This document shows positions 45,360-57,424 of a stretch of 64,000 nucleotides of DNA, one piece after another. Position 1 is the first letter of the stretch, and each line of letters opens with the position of its first letter. Position numbers and translations under genes: made by a program. Source of the DNA: Linum tenue. Taxonomy: Eukaryota; Streptophyta; Magnoliopsida; Malpighiales; Linaceae. The DNA lies in the NCBI GenBank assembly GCA_946122785.1, contig CAMGYJ010000005.1, forward strand, positions 82,640,547 through 82,704,546, read 5' to 3'. The notes below the pieces were generated by a model. That model ran no database searches. It was not told where the DNA came from and saw only the letters and a list, made by a program, of their open reading frames with translations.

Positions 45360-45762
45360 GGTGACGTATTCGGTGCACCCACTTTTTTTAGTGCATTCAA
45401 TACACTCGCTTCATAATCGTCATTCCGAGCATGCGATTCATGTCAAAATGGTATCAATCATCGCTTATGATATTATGAACAAGAAACACAAGAATTTTCA
45501 AAAAAAGTCATTCAAGATTTACTTTAATTTGAAGGATTAAGGGTTTAGGGATTTAGGATTTATAATTTGGGGGTTTGGGTTTGTGTTCAAAATTGAAGGC
45601 TTAGGGGTTAGGATAATGGATTAATTAGTTGTGATCATATGTTATATCATCATTTCAGACTAATGTTACCAATTAAAATCCAAAATTTATTGCCTTAAGG
45701 CTACTTTAAGAGTTGGGTGCATTGAATGCACTCATTTTTGTGGGTGCACCGAAGTAACCACC
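45360..45762. mobile_element. MITE in a TA-rich target
   Basis: The left end GGTGACGTATTCGGTGCACC and the reverse complement of the right end (GGTGGTTACTTCGGTGCACC) are alike and continue with GTGCATTCAATGCACT-type sequence, about 50 bp with mismatches. Flanks on both sides are TA repeats, so the target duplication cannot be measured. Class is probably Mutator-like or PIF-like. Confidence 0.78.
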
Positions 45763-45862
45763 TATATATATATATATATATATATATAATTTGATAATAT
45801 ATGAATGTAAATTAGTAAGATTTTTTTTAAAATATATGCATAATCTAATAGAGGTTTTCTAA

Positions 45863-47155
45863 TGACACCTAAAATAGGCATTATTTAGCTCCTATTCTCA
45901 AAGCATTTGCATGCTAATTCACCGTTTCTAGGCCACATATCAAATTATTTATTCACATATTCGTACCTATTTGCAAAACATGCATTTTGACATACTTATT
46001 CTTGATATGAAGGTTTTCGTAGGGGAACCGACCCCAATTTGTGGTATTTTATGCTTTTCCAAGTGTTTGTGATGAAATTCCAAGTCAGATATTCATTTGA
46101 GATTGATCGAGAATCGATTGGAGTTCATCCGAGCACGAATGAGAAGCATAGGAGCAAGAACGGAAAAAACAACACTAGTCACGGGCACAGGTCACTGTCC
46201 TTGACCAGGTCGTGACGATGATCGCGGCCTGTGATCGTGGTCGCGATTAGTGGCCACGATCTCCAACAGGAGACCAAGAAGAAGGCAGAGATTTTCGCCC
46301 CCCGAATCGCGGTCATGGTGCGTTTTGGCCGCAATAGAGATCGAGCTCGGGCCACAAAAGATCTCGACCGTGATCTCGTGAAGGAGGCCGCGATCTCAGA
46401 ACTTAAAGACGGGACAAAACGCATCATTTCGATCAATTCGGAGACGTTTCAGCTGGTCACGCCCTGGTCACGCCCTGTAGGCCTTGACCGCCATCATCTT
46501 TCTATAAATACCCCTCTTGCTGCACTTTTCAATGGAGGCGCCTTATGGTGAGAAAATTAGGGTTTTGGAGTGGTTTAGAGAGAGAAATAGGTTGAGAGAG
46601 CTTCATTGAAGATCCATTCAACCCAAGGAGCAAGGAGAAGAAACCTGATTCCATCATTCCCCTCTTCTAGTTAGTATTTTCTTACTCTCTAATGACTTGA
46701 ATCTCTAGTGGTTGTTTAGGGTAGATGAACACTAGTTATAGGTTGTGAATGTTTGAGTTATGAATGTATTTGTCTAGTTGATTTTAATGTTACTCTTTTT
46801 TAAATGATGACGCTTGGGTAATTTGCTCTAGTCTTCTCCATTAGCCTACTTTATGATTCTATGCTGGGTATGGAGTTCTAGGGTTAGATGGGTACGCGCC
46901 AACTGGCAAGTTTAGGTTAGATGTATGAATAGGGACCTATGGTGATCGAGGCGACCGAACCCCTGCTATAGGTAGTCTTCCTAGTTGGAACCCGGGATGA
47001 AACCTCGGTGTGGACGGTGGATAGTGTCCATTAAAATGAGCCATAAGCTTAATGCCCCAGATACGATAGTCTACATCGAGGTGACTGGAGCATGAGCTTA
47101 GGGAAGGCGTCCTCGGAGGCATGTGGATAACCACGAGAGCCCACGGAAAAGAGCT
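45863..47155 (+). mobile_element. Athila-type LTR (LTR E), right end lost
   Basis: About 1.29 kb. It starts TGACACCTAAAATAGGC and contains inverted GATCGCGG/CCGTGATC motifs (46195-46400) upstream of a TATA-like TCTATAAATACCCC (46500) and an AGAGAGAGAAA leader, the same order as in the other Athila LTRs. It also has the TTGGTAGT/TACCTC-type downstream block. The right end is replaced by copia sequence at about 47159. Confidence 0.7.
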
Positions 47156-47158
47156 CAC

Positions 47159-47860
47159 TCACCACATTCGATTAACCCTCTATCTGTTTCTGATGGGGAT
47201 CCCTATCTTGATATTCCTTCGTTCACGCACCTTCTTGGACAACTCCAATACTTGAATAGTACCAGACCAGACATTAACTTTGCTTTGCAGCAGTTGTGTC
47301 AATTTCAGGATGCTCCAACAACAGTGCACAATTAGGCATTACACAGAGTGTTCGGGTATCTCAAAAACTCTCCAGGGCAAGGCTTACTCTATCTTAGTGA
47401 TTCTTTTATGCAACTGACTGACTATAGTGATTCTAACTGGGCAACTTGCCCAGACTGAAGGAGATCTATCACAGGTTTCTGTACATTCCTTGGGAAAGGG
47501 TTGATAAGCTCGAAAAGTAAAAAGTAGAGCAGTGTATCTAAATCATTCTCTGAAGCAGAATACAGAGCTCTTGCTCATCTCAATTGTGAAGTTTATTGGC
47601 TGGTCAGGTTACTTGGAGATTTTGGTATTGTTCATTCCTCACCAGCCATGGTTTTCTGTGATAACCAGTCAGCTATCATATCGCCAAAAATCTAGTGTTT
47701 CATGTACGGACAAAACACATTCAAGTGGATTGTCACGTTAACAGGGAAGGATTGACTAATGGTTTGATCAGTCTGCACCAATTATCCATTGTTCATCAGC
47801 TTGCAGACTTATTTACCAAGACTTTGGGTATTGATCGATTTAACCTCCTCCTGGCTGTGA
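47159..47860 (+). pseudogene. pol: RT end and RNase H of a Ty1/copia element, broken
   Basis: The + strand reads HLLGQLQYLNSTRPDINFAL, QQLCQFQDAPTTVHN, stop, LHRVFGYLKNSPGQGLLYLS, then DYSDSNWATCPD, stop, and SKSFSEAEYRALAHL. VFCDNQSAIISP and the broken HIQVDCH/QLADLFTKTLG region end it. These are the conserved copia RNase H motifs. At least three stops and one frame change are visible. The 5' part is missing. Confidence 0.9.
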
Positions 47861-47884
47861 GTCTCTGGAAGAACCTCGCCAGCT

Positions 47885-48290
47885 TCCGATGGGGGGGGGG
47901 GGGTATTGGAGAAGTGACAAGGGCCACCATCAGCAGATCGAGCGTACCTTCACTTTGCATCAAAGTTGCTGCTGAATGGAAGAAGGAGATGTCACGAGTG
48001 CAGTCAATGATCAAAACGGAACGACGTCGTTCCCCTTTTTTCCAGAAACTGTGACTGGAGCGAAACGTCGCCCTTCCTCTACACAAGTAATGTGAAGCTC
48101 CAACCATACACAAAATGGCACCGTCTTAATTAATTACCCTTATCTTTTAGTTAGACCAGTTGTACATATGTCATTGGTCAGTTTGAGTAGTTAGTTAACA
48201 CTGTTGATTAGCCATTGTTAAGATTTTTGATTAGCCATTGTTAAAATACTTTACTCTATGAAATGGAAAACTAGAAGGCTCTAAAGTTGA
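47885..48290 (+). mobile_element. Copia polypurine tract and 3' LTR part
   Basis: GATGGGGGGGGGGGGG at 47888-47903 is followed by TATTGGAGAAGTGAC, close to the TGTTGGAGAA start of many copia LTRs (here TG has become TA). A tandem TTGATTAGCCATTGTTAA duplication lies at 48203-48245. The right end is approximate. It sits directly upstream of the glutaredoxin promoter. Confidence 0.65.
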
Positions 48291-48352
48291 GAATCCTTAC
48301 CAAAACCTTGTTGATTTTCTTCTCACACTGATCCAAAATAAGATTTCCAATT

Positions 48353-48394
48353 AGCCCACACCCGGCGGAGTTCCTGAATCACTTTAAGGCCCAA
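48353..48394 (+). promoter_or_regulatory. Putative site II elements upstream of GRXS16
   Basis: AGCCCA (48353-48358) and GGCCCA (48389-48394) are the reverse complements of TGGGCT and TGGGCC. Such TGGGCY site II elements are bound by TCP factors in promoters of plant housekeeping and organelle-protein genes. They lie about 165-210 bp before the ATG. No clear TATA box is seen. Confidence 0.45.
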
Positions 48395-48559
48395 AATAAT
48401 CAGCGACACTACAAAAAGCCCGTGTGTGTGTATTCAGTACTTCTGTTCAACCCGGCAACCAGCCTTCCGCTCTAGGCGTGCGGTCGTTGCTTGCTTCTCT
48501 AACCCAAACCTCTGTTGTTTGTTCTGGAACTCTCTCTCAAAATCTCATCCCTCACTTCC

Positions 48560-49620
48560 ATGGCGACAATCAATCTGTCTCCATTACAAGCCTCCCCTTC
48601 TCTCCCCTTGCTCTATTCGACTCCCGCTCAAGCTAGCGCCAAGCTGTCGTTCAATTCGCCCATCGCAAAACTATCCACTTCCTTCCTTTCCCTTTCCTTT
48701 AGACCTAGTAGCCGTACAACTCCTCGGCGTCGTGCTTCCTTCGCCGCTGCCTCTGCAGCGCTCAAGAGTCTCTCCGAGGCAGAGCTGTTGCCCGTTCCTC
48801 CATCTCTGGAGGAAATCGTCGCAAAGTTCCCGTCGGAGTGCGGCGTTTATGCCATCCACGACAAGAACGGGGATCTCCAATTCGTCGGCATCACGAAGAA
48901 TCTGGCCGCCAGCGTCGCCACTCACTCCAAATCCGTCCCGGACCTTTGCTCCGCCGTTAAGGTAGTAGGAAGTTACTTTACTGCTCATCCTGTTTTGCTA
49001 TAATTACGTTGAAATGGTTACGGAACTAGCTAATTAGGGTATACAATATAGAGAGATTGAGAAATGAATTAGAAGAGGAGGAAATGAAATTTTCGTTGTA
49101 ATGTTTGAAGGTTGGGGTAGTAGAAGAGGCTGACAGAGATTCCCTGACGAAAGCATGGAAATCATGGATGGAAGAGCACATAAAAGCCACGGGGAAAGTT
49201 CCGCCGGGTAATGAAAACGGCAACGCCACATGGGTCAAGCAGCCTCCGGCGAAGAAGAAGAAGGCTGACCTTCGCCTGACACCAGGGCGACACGTCCAGC
49301 TGACTGTTCCACTGGAGGATTTGATTGACAGATTGGTGAAAGAAAACAGAGTGGTGGCATTCATCAAGGGCTCGAGAAGCGCCCCGATGTGTGGATTCTC
49401 GCAGAAAGTAGTGGGCATTTTGGAGAGCCAAGGTGTGGACTACGAGAGTGTTGATGTGCTCGACGAAGAGTATAACTCTGGGTTGAGGGAAACCTTGAAG
49501 AAGTATAGCAACTGGCCTACCTTCCCGCAGATTTTCGTTCAAGGGGAGTTGCTTGGCGGCTGTGACATTCTGACCTCCATGTATGAGACTGGAGAGCTTG
49601 CCGGATTGTTGAAGAAGTGA
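48560..49620 (+). CDS. GRXS16: Bifunctional monothiol glutaredoxin, chloroplastic (GRXS16 type)
   Basis: Two exons (48560-48961 and 49111-49620, GT-AG intron, phase 0) give 303 residues. The ATG at 48560 has a good context (TTCCATGGCG); an in-frame ATG at 48515 would only lengthen the transit peptide. Residues 1-~62 are Ser/Pro/Arg-rich and look like a plastid transit peptide. Residues ~93-170 match the GIY-YIG-like nuclease domain ([19 protein letters not shown]). The glutaredoxin domain has monothiol CGFS at ~228-231 ([16 protein letters not shown]), WPTFPQIFV and [19 protein letters not shown] glutaredoxins bind Fe-S clusters with glutathione, and this fusion is known from plant chloroplasts. 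It appears intact and is close in length to Arabidopsis GRXS16. Confidence 0.97.
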
Positions 49621-50936
49621 GCTGTATGTATAAACCCTTGGTTTTGGAATGGTGGGCTAGGAAGCTGAAATGGGGTTGCTCACGATCGCCTAGTCAAGGA
49701 GTAATTTGGGTTGTTTCATGGGGTTGGAATTGGAGATCAGGTAAAGTAACAACACGCATTTGCGTGCGTCAAGAGATACATTGAAATCGCTCCTGCTGAA
49801 TTAGTTCTTGGTCTGGTTGACGGCTTAAAATTGCCAATGTACTTTCTAGTTGCATGGAGAGATCAGATTTAGTATACCAACTTGTTTACTGAAAATGCAT
49901 GATACAAAAGGTCAAAATAGTTTCCAAACACGAACTGGTGATCGTGTTGTTTATGACCGAGAGAATATAGTTTCAGTCTGAAGTGACGTTCTCCCACGGC
50001 GCCTGAGATAGATGCATGAGATTGGTGGTTCGATGATTATTGGCATTTGGAGTTTTTAGCAGGTCCCCCATAGTAAAAATATGTAGGTGCCCCAAATTTT
50101 TTTTACTGCGATCTTAAGCTGCCAAGAAGTTGTAGCAGGTAGGGCTGGTAACGGGAGTTGATGTGAAGCTGCCATCAGTGCGACCTAAAAATATATACGG
50201 AGATCCATGTTGTTTCGGGGCAGCTATTGACCCACCAATCGCATACTTTTTGTTTCGTTTGAATGAAGATTGAAGCAACATTCCGTTTACCAAGTACCAA
50301 CACAACCGCCAAAAGTAAGTCGAGTAAGTAAACAAGCAGCAAAACAGAAGTTCATCAACATCATGCTTCCCATTTTCAAGGGAAGGGGTGATTGGATGAA
50401 GGAATTCAGTGATGGCATTAGGTCTAAATTTTCTAATCTTCAATTCTTTTATATTTTAATTCTCTCCCACATGATTAAGATTTCTTAATTTTGTCGACAT
50501 TTCAATATTCTATCATTTGTCAACATTTATTCATCTAAACGACCTCTATTTTCTCTCAATTCTTAAATGAACCACTAAATAAACTGATAATGGAGCTCGT
50601 AAATTCTTTTTCCTCCTCTCATGTCCGTTTGGTCATCCATCGGAAACGAAAATGATTATACAATTAGTAAGTACTTTATTCAAGCTCGTCAAAATAAATA
50701 GTCTGGTTTACCGGTTCACATACAATGCAGGAAAATCCTGTTTATATCCCACAACAAAAAATTTAATTAAGTTTTCATTAAGTCAATAATACTAATTACT
50801 TTATTTTTAAAGTCATGGTTAATAATTGAAGATGAATTATAATTAAGACAAGCAACTTTGTACATATAACTCTAATATCAAATCAATAAATAATTGACGT
50901 ATATGGATAATTGGTAAAACATACTACGTGATATTG
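49621..50936. other. Region downstream of GRXS16, no gene seen
   Basis: The first 200-300 bp should hold the 3' UTR. The rest is AT-rich with no supported ORF or element. Confidence 0.4.
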
Positions 50937-51456
50937 TTTTTTTTTTTTTTTTGCATAAAGGGAGGATGAAAGGCAAGAAAGAGACGTTACAACCGAGAGG
51001 AAGAAGAAGGAGCTACAACTCTATGCTCAAAGGCGATACCCATGAGATCATCTCAAAGAATCAAAGCTAGTCTAGAGAGCAGGTTCACAAGCTTATGCGT
51101 ACCGTAGGGATGGACGAGATTGTGCTACGAGAGCCAGTCCGTGGCCCTATTCCCTTCCCGGTATGCATGAGTGATGTTTACCAGCCAGTCTTGTCCTAGC
51201 TTTCTGCGAATAGCGGCAAGCAAGGTAGCATCTGGGTGTACCGGATCGTGACAGAGATGGAAGATGGATTGCCGGTTTCGTAGCTAACATCAGGGAGGCC
51301 TCGGCTGCCCTCTCAGAGTTGTGGGCCTTCTTTTATGGTCTAGATCTTGCTTGAAAGTTTGGAGGCAGAGTTCTGAGGATCGAATTTGATTCTCAATTGG
51401 TCATTTAGCTCATTAGTAGTTGTGCAGGCCTCAGGTTACCATTGGAGACACCGTCT
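50937..51456 (-). pseudogene. 3' end of a LINE with RNase H, containing a short inversion
   Basis: A T run (50937-50952, + strand) is the poly(A) tail. From 51235 leftward the - strand reads HPDATLLAAIRRKLGQDW and THAYREGNRATDWLS, the C-terminal part of a plant LINE RNase H domain. From 51456 leftward it reads NIDGVSNGN-type sequence joined to 59269. Between them, 51243 to about 51420 reads on the + strand instead: RDGRWIAGFVANIREASAAL, SELWAFFYGLDLA, RVLRIEFDSQLVI, the middle of the same domain. So about 180 bp is inverted. It is the same copy as 59269-62345, split by the tandem array. Confidence 0.85.
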
Positions 51457-51774
51457 TGATGCATTATCATTCTCGGCGGCCAATTATTATTATTATTTTG
51501 TTTGAAAAGAATTATCATTATCATTATTAGTTTGTGAGTCGATTTAGATATTGTGTAGAATCGTATTAATTAATTAAGTGTTTAAGATAGTTTATTTAGG
51601 ATTGAGTTACCGTATCCTTGTAGGATTGGTCAGTGATTAGGTCTTTCGGTTCTCCTATAAATATGCACTTTGTTTCTATGTTTTAATCAGTCAAAGAAGA
51701 ATAAAAACCTATTCTCGTTCTCTTTAGTTTCTAGATCTTACGATTTACGTGATGGGTGAAACAATCTCTCGTCA
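51457..51774 (+). repeat. Array LTR 1
   Basis: 318 bp, the shortest copy because its ATT microsatellite is short. A TATA-like CCTATAAATATGCAC lies at about 51654, followed by TCAAAGAAGAATAAAAACC. It ends GTCA before the PBS. The CGTCT duplication lies directly to its left. Confidence 0.9.
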
Positions 51775-52922
51775 ATTGGTATCAGAGTCTGGTTCGACAG
51801 AACCGAGCTCTAAACATCTCGCACGGTAGACATCGCCAACGTTCGACCACCAATGTTGGGAAGAGGTTTCGCGAGCCGCCGCCGCCGCCATCACATCCCG
51901 CCGCGACAAGGGGGATACGCAGCCACCTTTCGTCGAGCACGATCAGAAGCCTTCAACCGACCAAGGCAAGGACGACGCGGCAAACCAATTGACCGATGAA
52001 GGGTGGCCAATGCCGCAACGACCCCAGAGGAAGAAGCCCTAACCATTAGGGATGTGCTTCTTACGAGGGACGGAGAGCCGAACGAGGCGCCGCCAACAAA
52101 TGAGCTAACCATAGCTCGCATTCAACCACCAATCGAGGTTTGGGAATCGCCGAATAAACCTCCGATTTGATCACTGTGAAGATCTTTTCGTTCACTCTTG
52201 AGTCTTGTCGGTGTCTCTAGGATCCCGAAGAAGAACAACACAATGTTGACAACCCAGGAGGTCGCCGTTGAAGAGGATTTCAGGAAGCAACTCCGCGAGA
52301 CGAGGGCACAGGTGGGCGAGTTTGACCAGCAACTGCAAGCTGTCGCGAAGGAACGAGGACAACTTCGAACTAACGTCCTTAACCTCAAGCATGGACAAAC
52401 GGACCTCCAAGTAGAATTCTGACAATGACGGGAGGAGTTTTAGCGTGATCTTAAACAGATGGGTGATGCTATACAGAAGGAGTTGCGACGTGATCTCAAA
52501 GAGAGAAGGGACACGTTGCGAAAGGATCGGAGGCGTTCCTACGATGGCTTGATGCTCTTCTCGTACATAGCCATGGACTGCCGGACAAGTTAACGGTGGA
52601 AGTTTCGAGGCCGACTCGGAACCAAGCATCAATGGTGATGAAGACGATTCGACTAATAACGATGGTGGGTCAGATAAAAAAAGGGATGACGCAAGGCGAA
52701 CAGTCAACTTAATTGTGCCAGAGGAGAGGCTCAAGTATGCTCAGACGGAGCAAGGGTCGCCGAAGTAGGGTGGTAGTGACGTGGTTCGCCAAAAATCACC
52801 ATGGTTGTTGAAATTGCGATACACCTCGCCATGAAGTTCCGATGATCGAATTCGATTCTCAATTGATCATTAAGCTCATTAGTAGTTGTGCAGGCCTTGG
52901 GTTACCATTGGAGACACTGTCT
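51775..52922 (+). pseudogene. Array internal segment 1 (gag-like, coiled coil)
   Basis: It starts with the PBS. A first block (to about 52041) encodes an Arg/Pro-rich region. A second (52198-52422) reads EDFRKQLRETRAQVGEFDQQ and KERGQLRTNVLNLKHGQTDL, a coiled-coil pattern. Three in-frame stops follow, then KQMGDAIQKELRRDLKERRD. One missing base at about 52530 (GGATCGGAGG) breaks the later frame. It has ATGTTG where units 2-5 have ATGTAG. The family is not recognised; a gag or coat role is a guess. Confidence 0.6.
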
Positions 52923-52955
52923 TGATGCATTATCATTCTCGGCGGCCAATTATCA

Positions 52956-52996
<41 letters not shown>

Positions 52997-53274
52997 TTGT
53001 TTGAAAAGAATTATCATTATCATTATTAGTTTGTTAGCAGGTTTAGATTTTGTTTAGAATCTTATTAATTAATTAAGTGTTTAATATAGTTTATTTAGGA
53101 TTGAGTTACCGTATCTTTGTAGGATTGGTCAGTGATTAGGTTTTTCGGTTCTCCTATAAATATGCACTTTGTTTCTATGTTTTAATCAGTCAAAGAAGAA
53201 TAAAAACCCTAATCTCGTTCTCTTTAGTTTCTAATTCTTACGATTTACGTGATGGGTGAAACAATCTCTCGTCA
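52923..53274 (+). repeat. Array LTR 2
   Basis: 352 bp with a long ATT run (52955-52996). It has the type-A variants GAATCTTATTAATT and CGTATCTTTGTAGG, shared with LTR 4. Confidence 0.9.
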
Positions 53275-54423
53275 ATTGGTATCAGAGTCTGGTTCGACGG
53301 AACCGAGCTCTAAACAGCTCCCACGGTAGACATCGCCAACGTTCGACCACCAATGTTGGGAAGAGGTTTCGCGAGCTACCGCCGCCGCCATCACATCCCG
53401 CCGCGACAAGGGGGATACGCAGCCACCTTTCATCGAGCACGATCAGAAGCCGCCAACCGACCAAGGCAAGGACGACGCGGCAAACCAATTGACCGATGAA
53501 GGGTGGCCAATGCCGCAACGACCCCAGAGGAAGAAGCCCTAACCATTAGGGATGTGCTTCTTACGAGGGACGGAGAGCCGAACGAGGCGCCGCCAACAAA
53601 TGAGCTAACCGTAGCTCGCATTCAACCACCAATCGAGGTTTGGGAATCGCCGAATAAACCTCCGATTTGATCACTGTAAAGATCTTTTCGTTCACTCTTG
53701 AGTCTTGTCGGTGTCTCTAGGATCCCGAAGAAGAACAACACAATGTAGACAACCCAGGAGGTCGCCGTTGAAGAGGATTTCAAGAAGCAACTCCGCGAGA
53801 TGAGGGCACGGGTGGGCGAGTTTGACCAGCAACTGCAAGCTGCCGCGAAGGAACGAGGACAACTTCGAACTAACGTCCTTAACCTCAAGCATGGACAAAC
53901 GGACCTCCAAGTAGAATTCTGACAATAACGGGAGGAGTTTTAGCGTGATCTTAAACAGATGGGTGAAGCAATACAGAAGGAGTTGCGACGTGATCTCGAA
54001 GAGAGCAGGGACACGTTGCGAAAGGATCAGGAGGCGTTCCTACGATGGCTTGATGCTCTTCTCGTACGTAGCCATGGACTGCCGGACAAGTTAACAGTGG
54101 AAGTTTCGAGGCCGACTCGGAACCAAGCCGTAATGGTGATGAAGACGATTCGACTAATAACGATGGTGGGTCAGATAAAAAAAGGGATGACGCAAGGCAA
54201 ACAGTCAACTTAATTGTGCCAGAGGAGAGGCTCAAGTATGCTCAGACGGAGCAAGGGTCGCCGAAGTAGGGTGGTAGTGACGTGGTTCGCCAAAAATCAC
54301 CATGGTTGTTGAAATTGCGATACACCTCGGCATGAAGTTCCGAGGATCGAATTCGATTCTCAATTGATCATTAAGCTCATTAGTAGTTGTGCAGGCCTTG
54401 GGTTACCATTGGAGACACTGTCT
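53275..54423 (+). pseudogene. Array internal segment 2
   Basis: The same layout as segment 1: PBS, Arg/Pro-rich block, coiled-coil block with ATGTAG stop, DAIQKELRRDLEE-like block, host-derived 87 bp (54337-54423). It has type-A variants (GACCACCAATG, CCGCCAACC). The last coil block starting GEAIQKELRRDLEESRDTLR stays open to 54213. Confidence 0.6.
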
Positions 54424-54453
54424 TGATGCATTATCATTCTCGGCGGCCAATTA

Positions 54454-54499
<46 letters not shown>

Positions 54500-54784
54500 T
54501 ATTTTTTTGTTTGAAAAGAATTATCATTATCATTATTAGTTTGTTAGCAGGTTTAGATTTTGTTTAGAATCGTATTAATTAATTAAGTGTTTAATATAGT
54601 TTATTTAGGATTGAGTTACCGTATCCTTGTAGAATTGGTCAGTGATTAGGTTTTTCGGTTCTCCTATAAATATGCACTTTGTTTCTATGTTTTAATCAGT
54701 CAAAGAAGAATTAAAACCCTAATCTCGTTCTCTTTAGTTTCTAGTTCTTACGATTTACGTGATGGGTGAAACAATCTCTCGTCA
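54424..54784 (+). repeat. Array LTR 3
   Basis: 361 bp, the longest copy, with ATT run 54458-54503. It has type-B variants (CGTATCCTTGTAG, TTTCTAGTTC). The PBS after it is altered (GGTATCATAG). Confidence 0.9.
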
Positions 54785-55933
54785 ATTGGTATCATAGTCT
54801 GGTTCGACGGAACCGAGCTCTAAACAGCTCCCATAGTAGGCATCGCCAACGTTCGACCGCCAATGTTGGGAAGAGGTTTCGCGAGCCACCGCCGCCGCCA
54901 TCACATCCCGCCGCGACAAGGGGGATACGCAGCCACCTTTCGTCGAGCACGATCAGAAGCCTTCAACCGACCAAGGCAAGGACGACGCGACAAACCAATT
55001 GACCGATGAAGGGTGGCCAATGCCGCAACGACCCCAGAGGAAGAAGCCCTAACCATTAGGGATGTGCTTCTTACGAGGGACGGAGAGCCGAACGAGGCGC
55101 CGCCAACAAATGAGCTAACCGTAGCTCGCATTCAACCACCAATCGAGGTTTGGGAATCGCCAAATAAACCTCCGGTTTGATCACTGTGAAGATCTTGTCG
55201 TTCACTCTTGAGTCTTGTCGGTGTCTCTAGGATCCCGAAGAAGAACAACACAATGTAGACAACCCAGGAGGTCACCGTTGAAGAGGATTTCAGGAAGCAA
55301 CTCCGTGAGATGAGGGCACAGGTGGGCGAGTTTGACCAGCAACTGTAAGCTGCCGCTAAGGAACGAGGACAACTTCGAACTAACGTCCTTAACCTCAAGC
55401 ATGGACAAACGGACCTCCAAGTAGAATTCTGACAATGACGGGAGGAGTTTTAGCGTGATCTTAAACAGATGGGTGATGCAATACAGAAGGAGTTGCGACG
55501 TGATCTCGAAGAGAGAAGGGACACGTTGCGAAAGGATCAGGAGGCGTTCCTACGATGGCTTGATGCTCTTCTCGTACGTAGCCATGGACTGCCGGACAAG
55601 TTAACGGTGGAAATTTCGAGGCCGACTCGGAACCAAGCCGTAATGGTGATGAAGACGATTTGACCAATAACGATGGTGGGTCAGATAAAAAAAGGGATGA
55701 AGCAAGGCAAACAGTCAACTTAATTGTGCCAGAGGAGAGGCTCAAGTATGCTCAGACGGAGCAAGGGTCGCCGAAGTAGGGTGGTAGTGACGTGGTTCGC
55801 CAAAAATCACCATGGTTGTTGAAATTGCGATACACCTCGCCATGAAGTTCCGAGGATCGAATTCGATTCTCAATTAATCATTAAGCTCATTAGTAGTTGT
55901 GCAGGCCTTGGGTTACCATTGGAGATACTGTCT
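54785..55933 (+). pseudogene. Array internal segment 3
   Basis: The same layout. It has type-B variants (GTAGGCATC, GACCGCCAATG, CCTTCAACC), the ATGTAG stop, and an extra stop at CAACTGTAAGC (about 55344). The 87-bp host-derived end is present. Confidence 0.6.
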
Positions 55934-55965
55934 TGATGCATTATCATTCTCGGCGGCCAATTATG

Positions 55966-55998
<33 letters not shown>

Positions 55999-56276
55999 TT
56001 GTTTGAAAAGAATTATCATTATCATTATTAGTTTGTTAGCAGGTTTAGATTTTGTTTAGAATCTTATTAATTAATTAAGTGTTTAATATAGTTTATTTAG
56101 GATTGAGTTACCGTATCTTTGTAGGATTGGTCAGTGATTAGGTTTTTCGGTTCTCCTATAAATATGCACTTTGTTTCTATGTTTTAATCAGTCAAAGAAG
56201 AATAAAAACCCTAATCTCGTTCTCTTTAGTTTCTAATACTTACGATTTACGTGATGGGTGAAACAATCTCTCGTCA
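55934..56276 (+). repeat. Array LTR 4
   Basis: 343 bp with type-A variants matching LTR 2 (GAATCTTATTAATT, CGTATCTTTGTAGG, TTTCTAAT.CTT). Confidence 0.9.
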
Positions 56277-57424
56277 ATTGGTATCAGAGTCTGGTTCGAC
56301 GGAACCGAGCTCTAAACAGCTCCCACGGTAGACATCGCCAATGTTCGACCACCAATGTTGGGAAGAGGTTTCGCGAGCCACCGCCGCCGCCATCACATCC
56401 CGCCGCGACAAGGGGGATACGCAACCACCTTTCGTCGAGCACGATCAGAAGCCGCCAACCGACCAAGGCAAGGACGACGCGACAAACCAATTGACCGATG
56501 AAGGGTGGCCAATGCCGCAACGACCCCAGAGGAAGAAGCCCTAACCATTAGGGATGTGCTTCTTACGAGGGACGGAGAGCCGAACGAGGCGCCGCCAACA
56601 AATGAGCTAACCGTAGCTCGCATTCAACCACCAATCGAGGTTTGGGAATCGCCGAATAAACCTCCGATTTGATCACTGTGAAGATCTTTTCGTTCACTCT
56701 TGAGTCTTGTCGGTGTCTCTAGGATCCCGAAGAAGAACAACACAATGTAGACAACCCAGGAGGTCGCCGTTGAAGAGGATTTCAGGAAGCAACTCCCCAA
56801 GATGAGGGCACAGGTGGGCGAGTTTGACCAGCAACTGCAAGCTGCCGCGAAGGAACGAGGACAACTTCGAACTAACGTCCTTAACCTCAAGCATGGACAA
56901 ACGGACCTCCAAGTAGAATTCTGACAATGACGGGAGGAGTTTTAGCGTGATCTTAAACAGATGGGTGATGCAATACAGAAGGAGTTGCGACGTGATCTCG
57001 AAGAGAGAAGGGACACGTTGCGAAAGGATCAGGAGGCGTTCCTACGATGGCTTGATGCTCTTCTCGTACGTAGCCATGGACTGCCGGATAAGTTAACGGT
57101 GGAAGTTTCGAGGCCGACTCGGAACCAAGCCGTAATGGTGATGAAGACGATTCGACTAATAACGATGGTGGGTCAGATAAAAAAAGGGATGACGCAAGGC
57201 AAACAGTCAACTTAATTGTGCCAGAGGAGAGGCTCAAGTATGCTCAGACGGAGCAAGGGTCGCCGAAGTAGGATGGTATTGACGTGGTTCGCTGAAAATC
57301 ACATGGTTGTTGAAATTGCGATACACCTCGCCATGAAGTTCCGAGGATCGAATTCGATTCTCAATTGATCATTAAGCTCATTAGTAGTTTTGCAGGCCTT
57401 GGGTTACCATTGGAGACACTGTCT
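56277..57424 (+). pseudogene. Array internal segment 4
   Basis: The same layout, type A in its first half (GTAGACATCGCC, GACCACCAATG, CCGCCAACC). The first block is open at 56341-56544 (CWEEVSRATAAAITSRRDKG and onward). The coil block has ATGTAG, and the last block 56961-57215 is open. Confidence 0.6.

Noticed and set aside
48515..48559. Upstream in-frame ATG for GRXS16
   Set aside because: It only adds 15 residues in front of a normal plastid transit peptide; the ATG at 48560 has the better context and the expected protein length.
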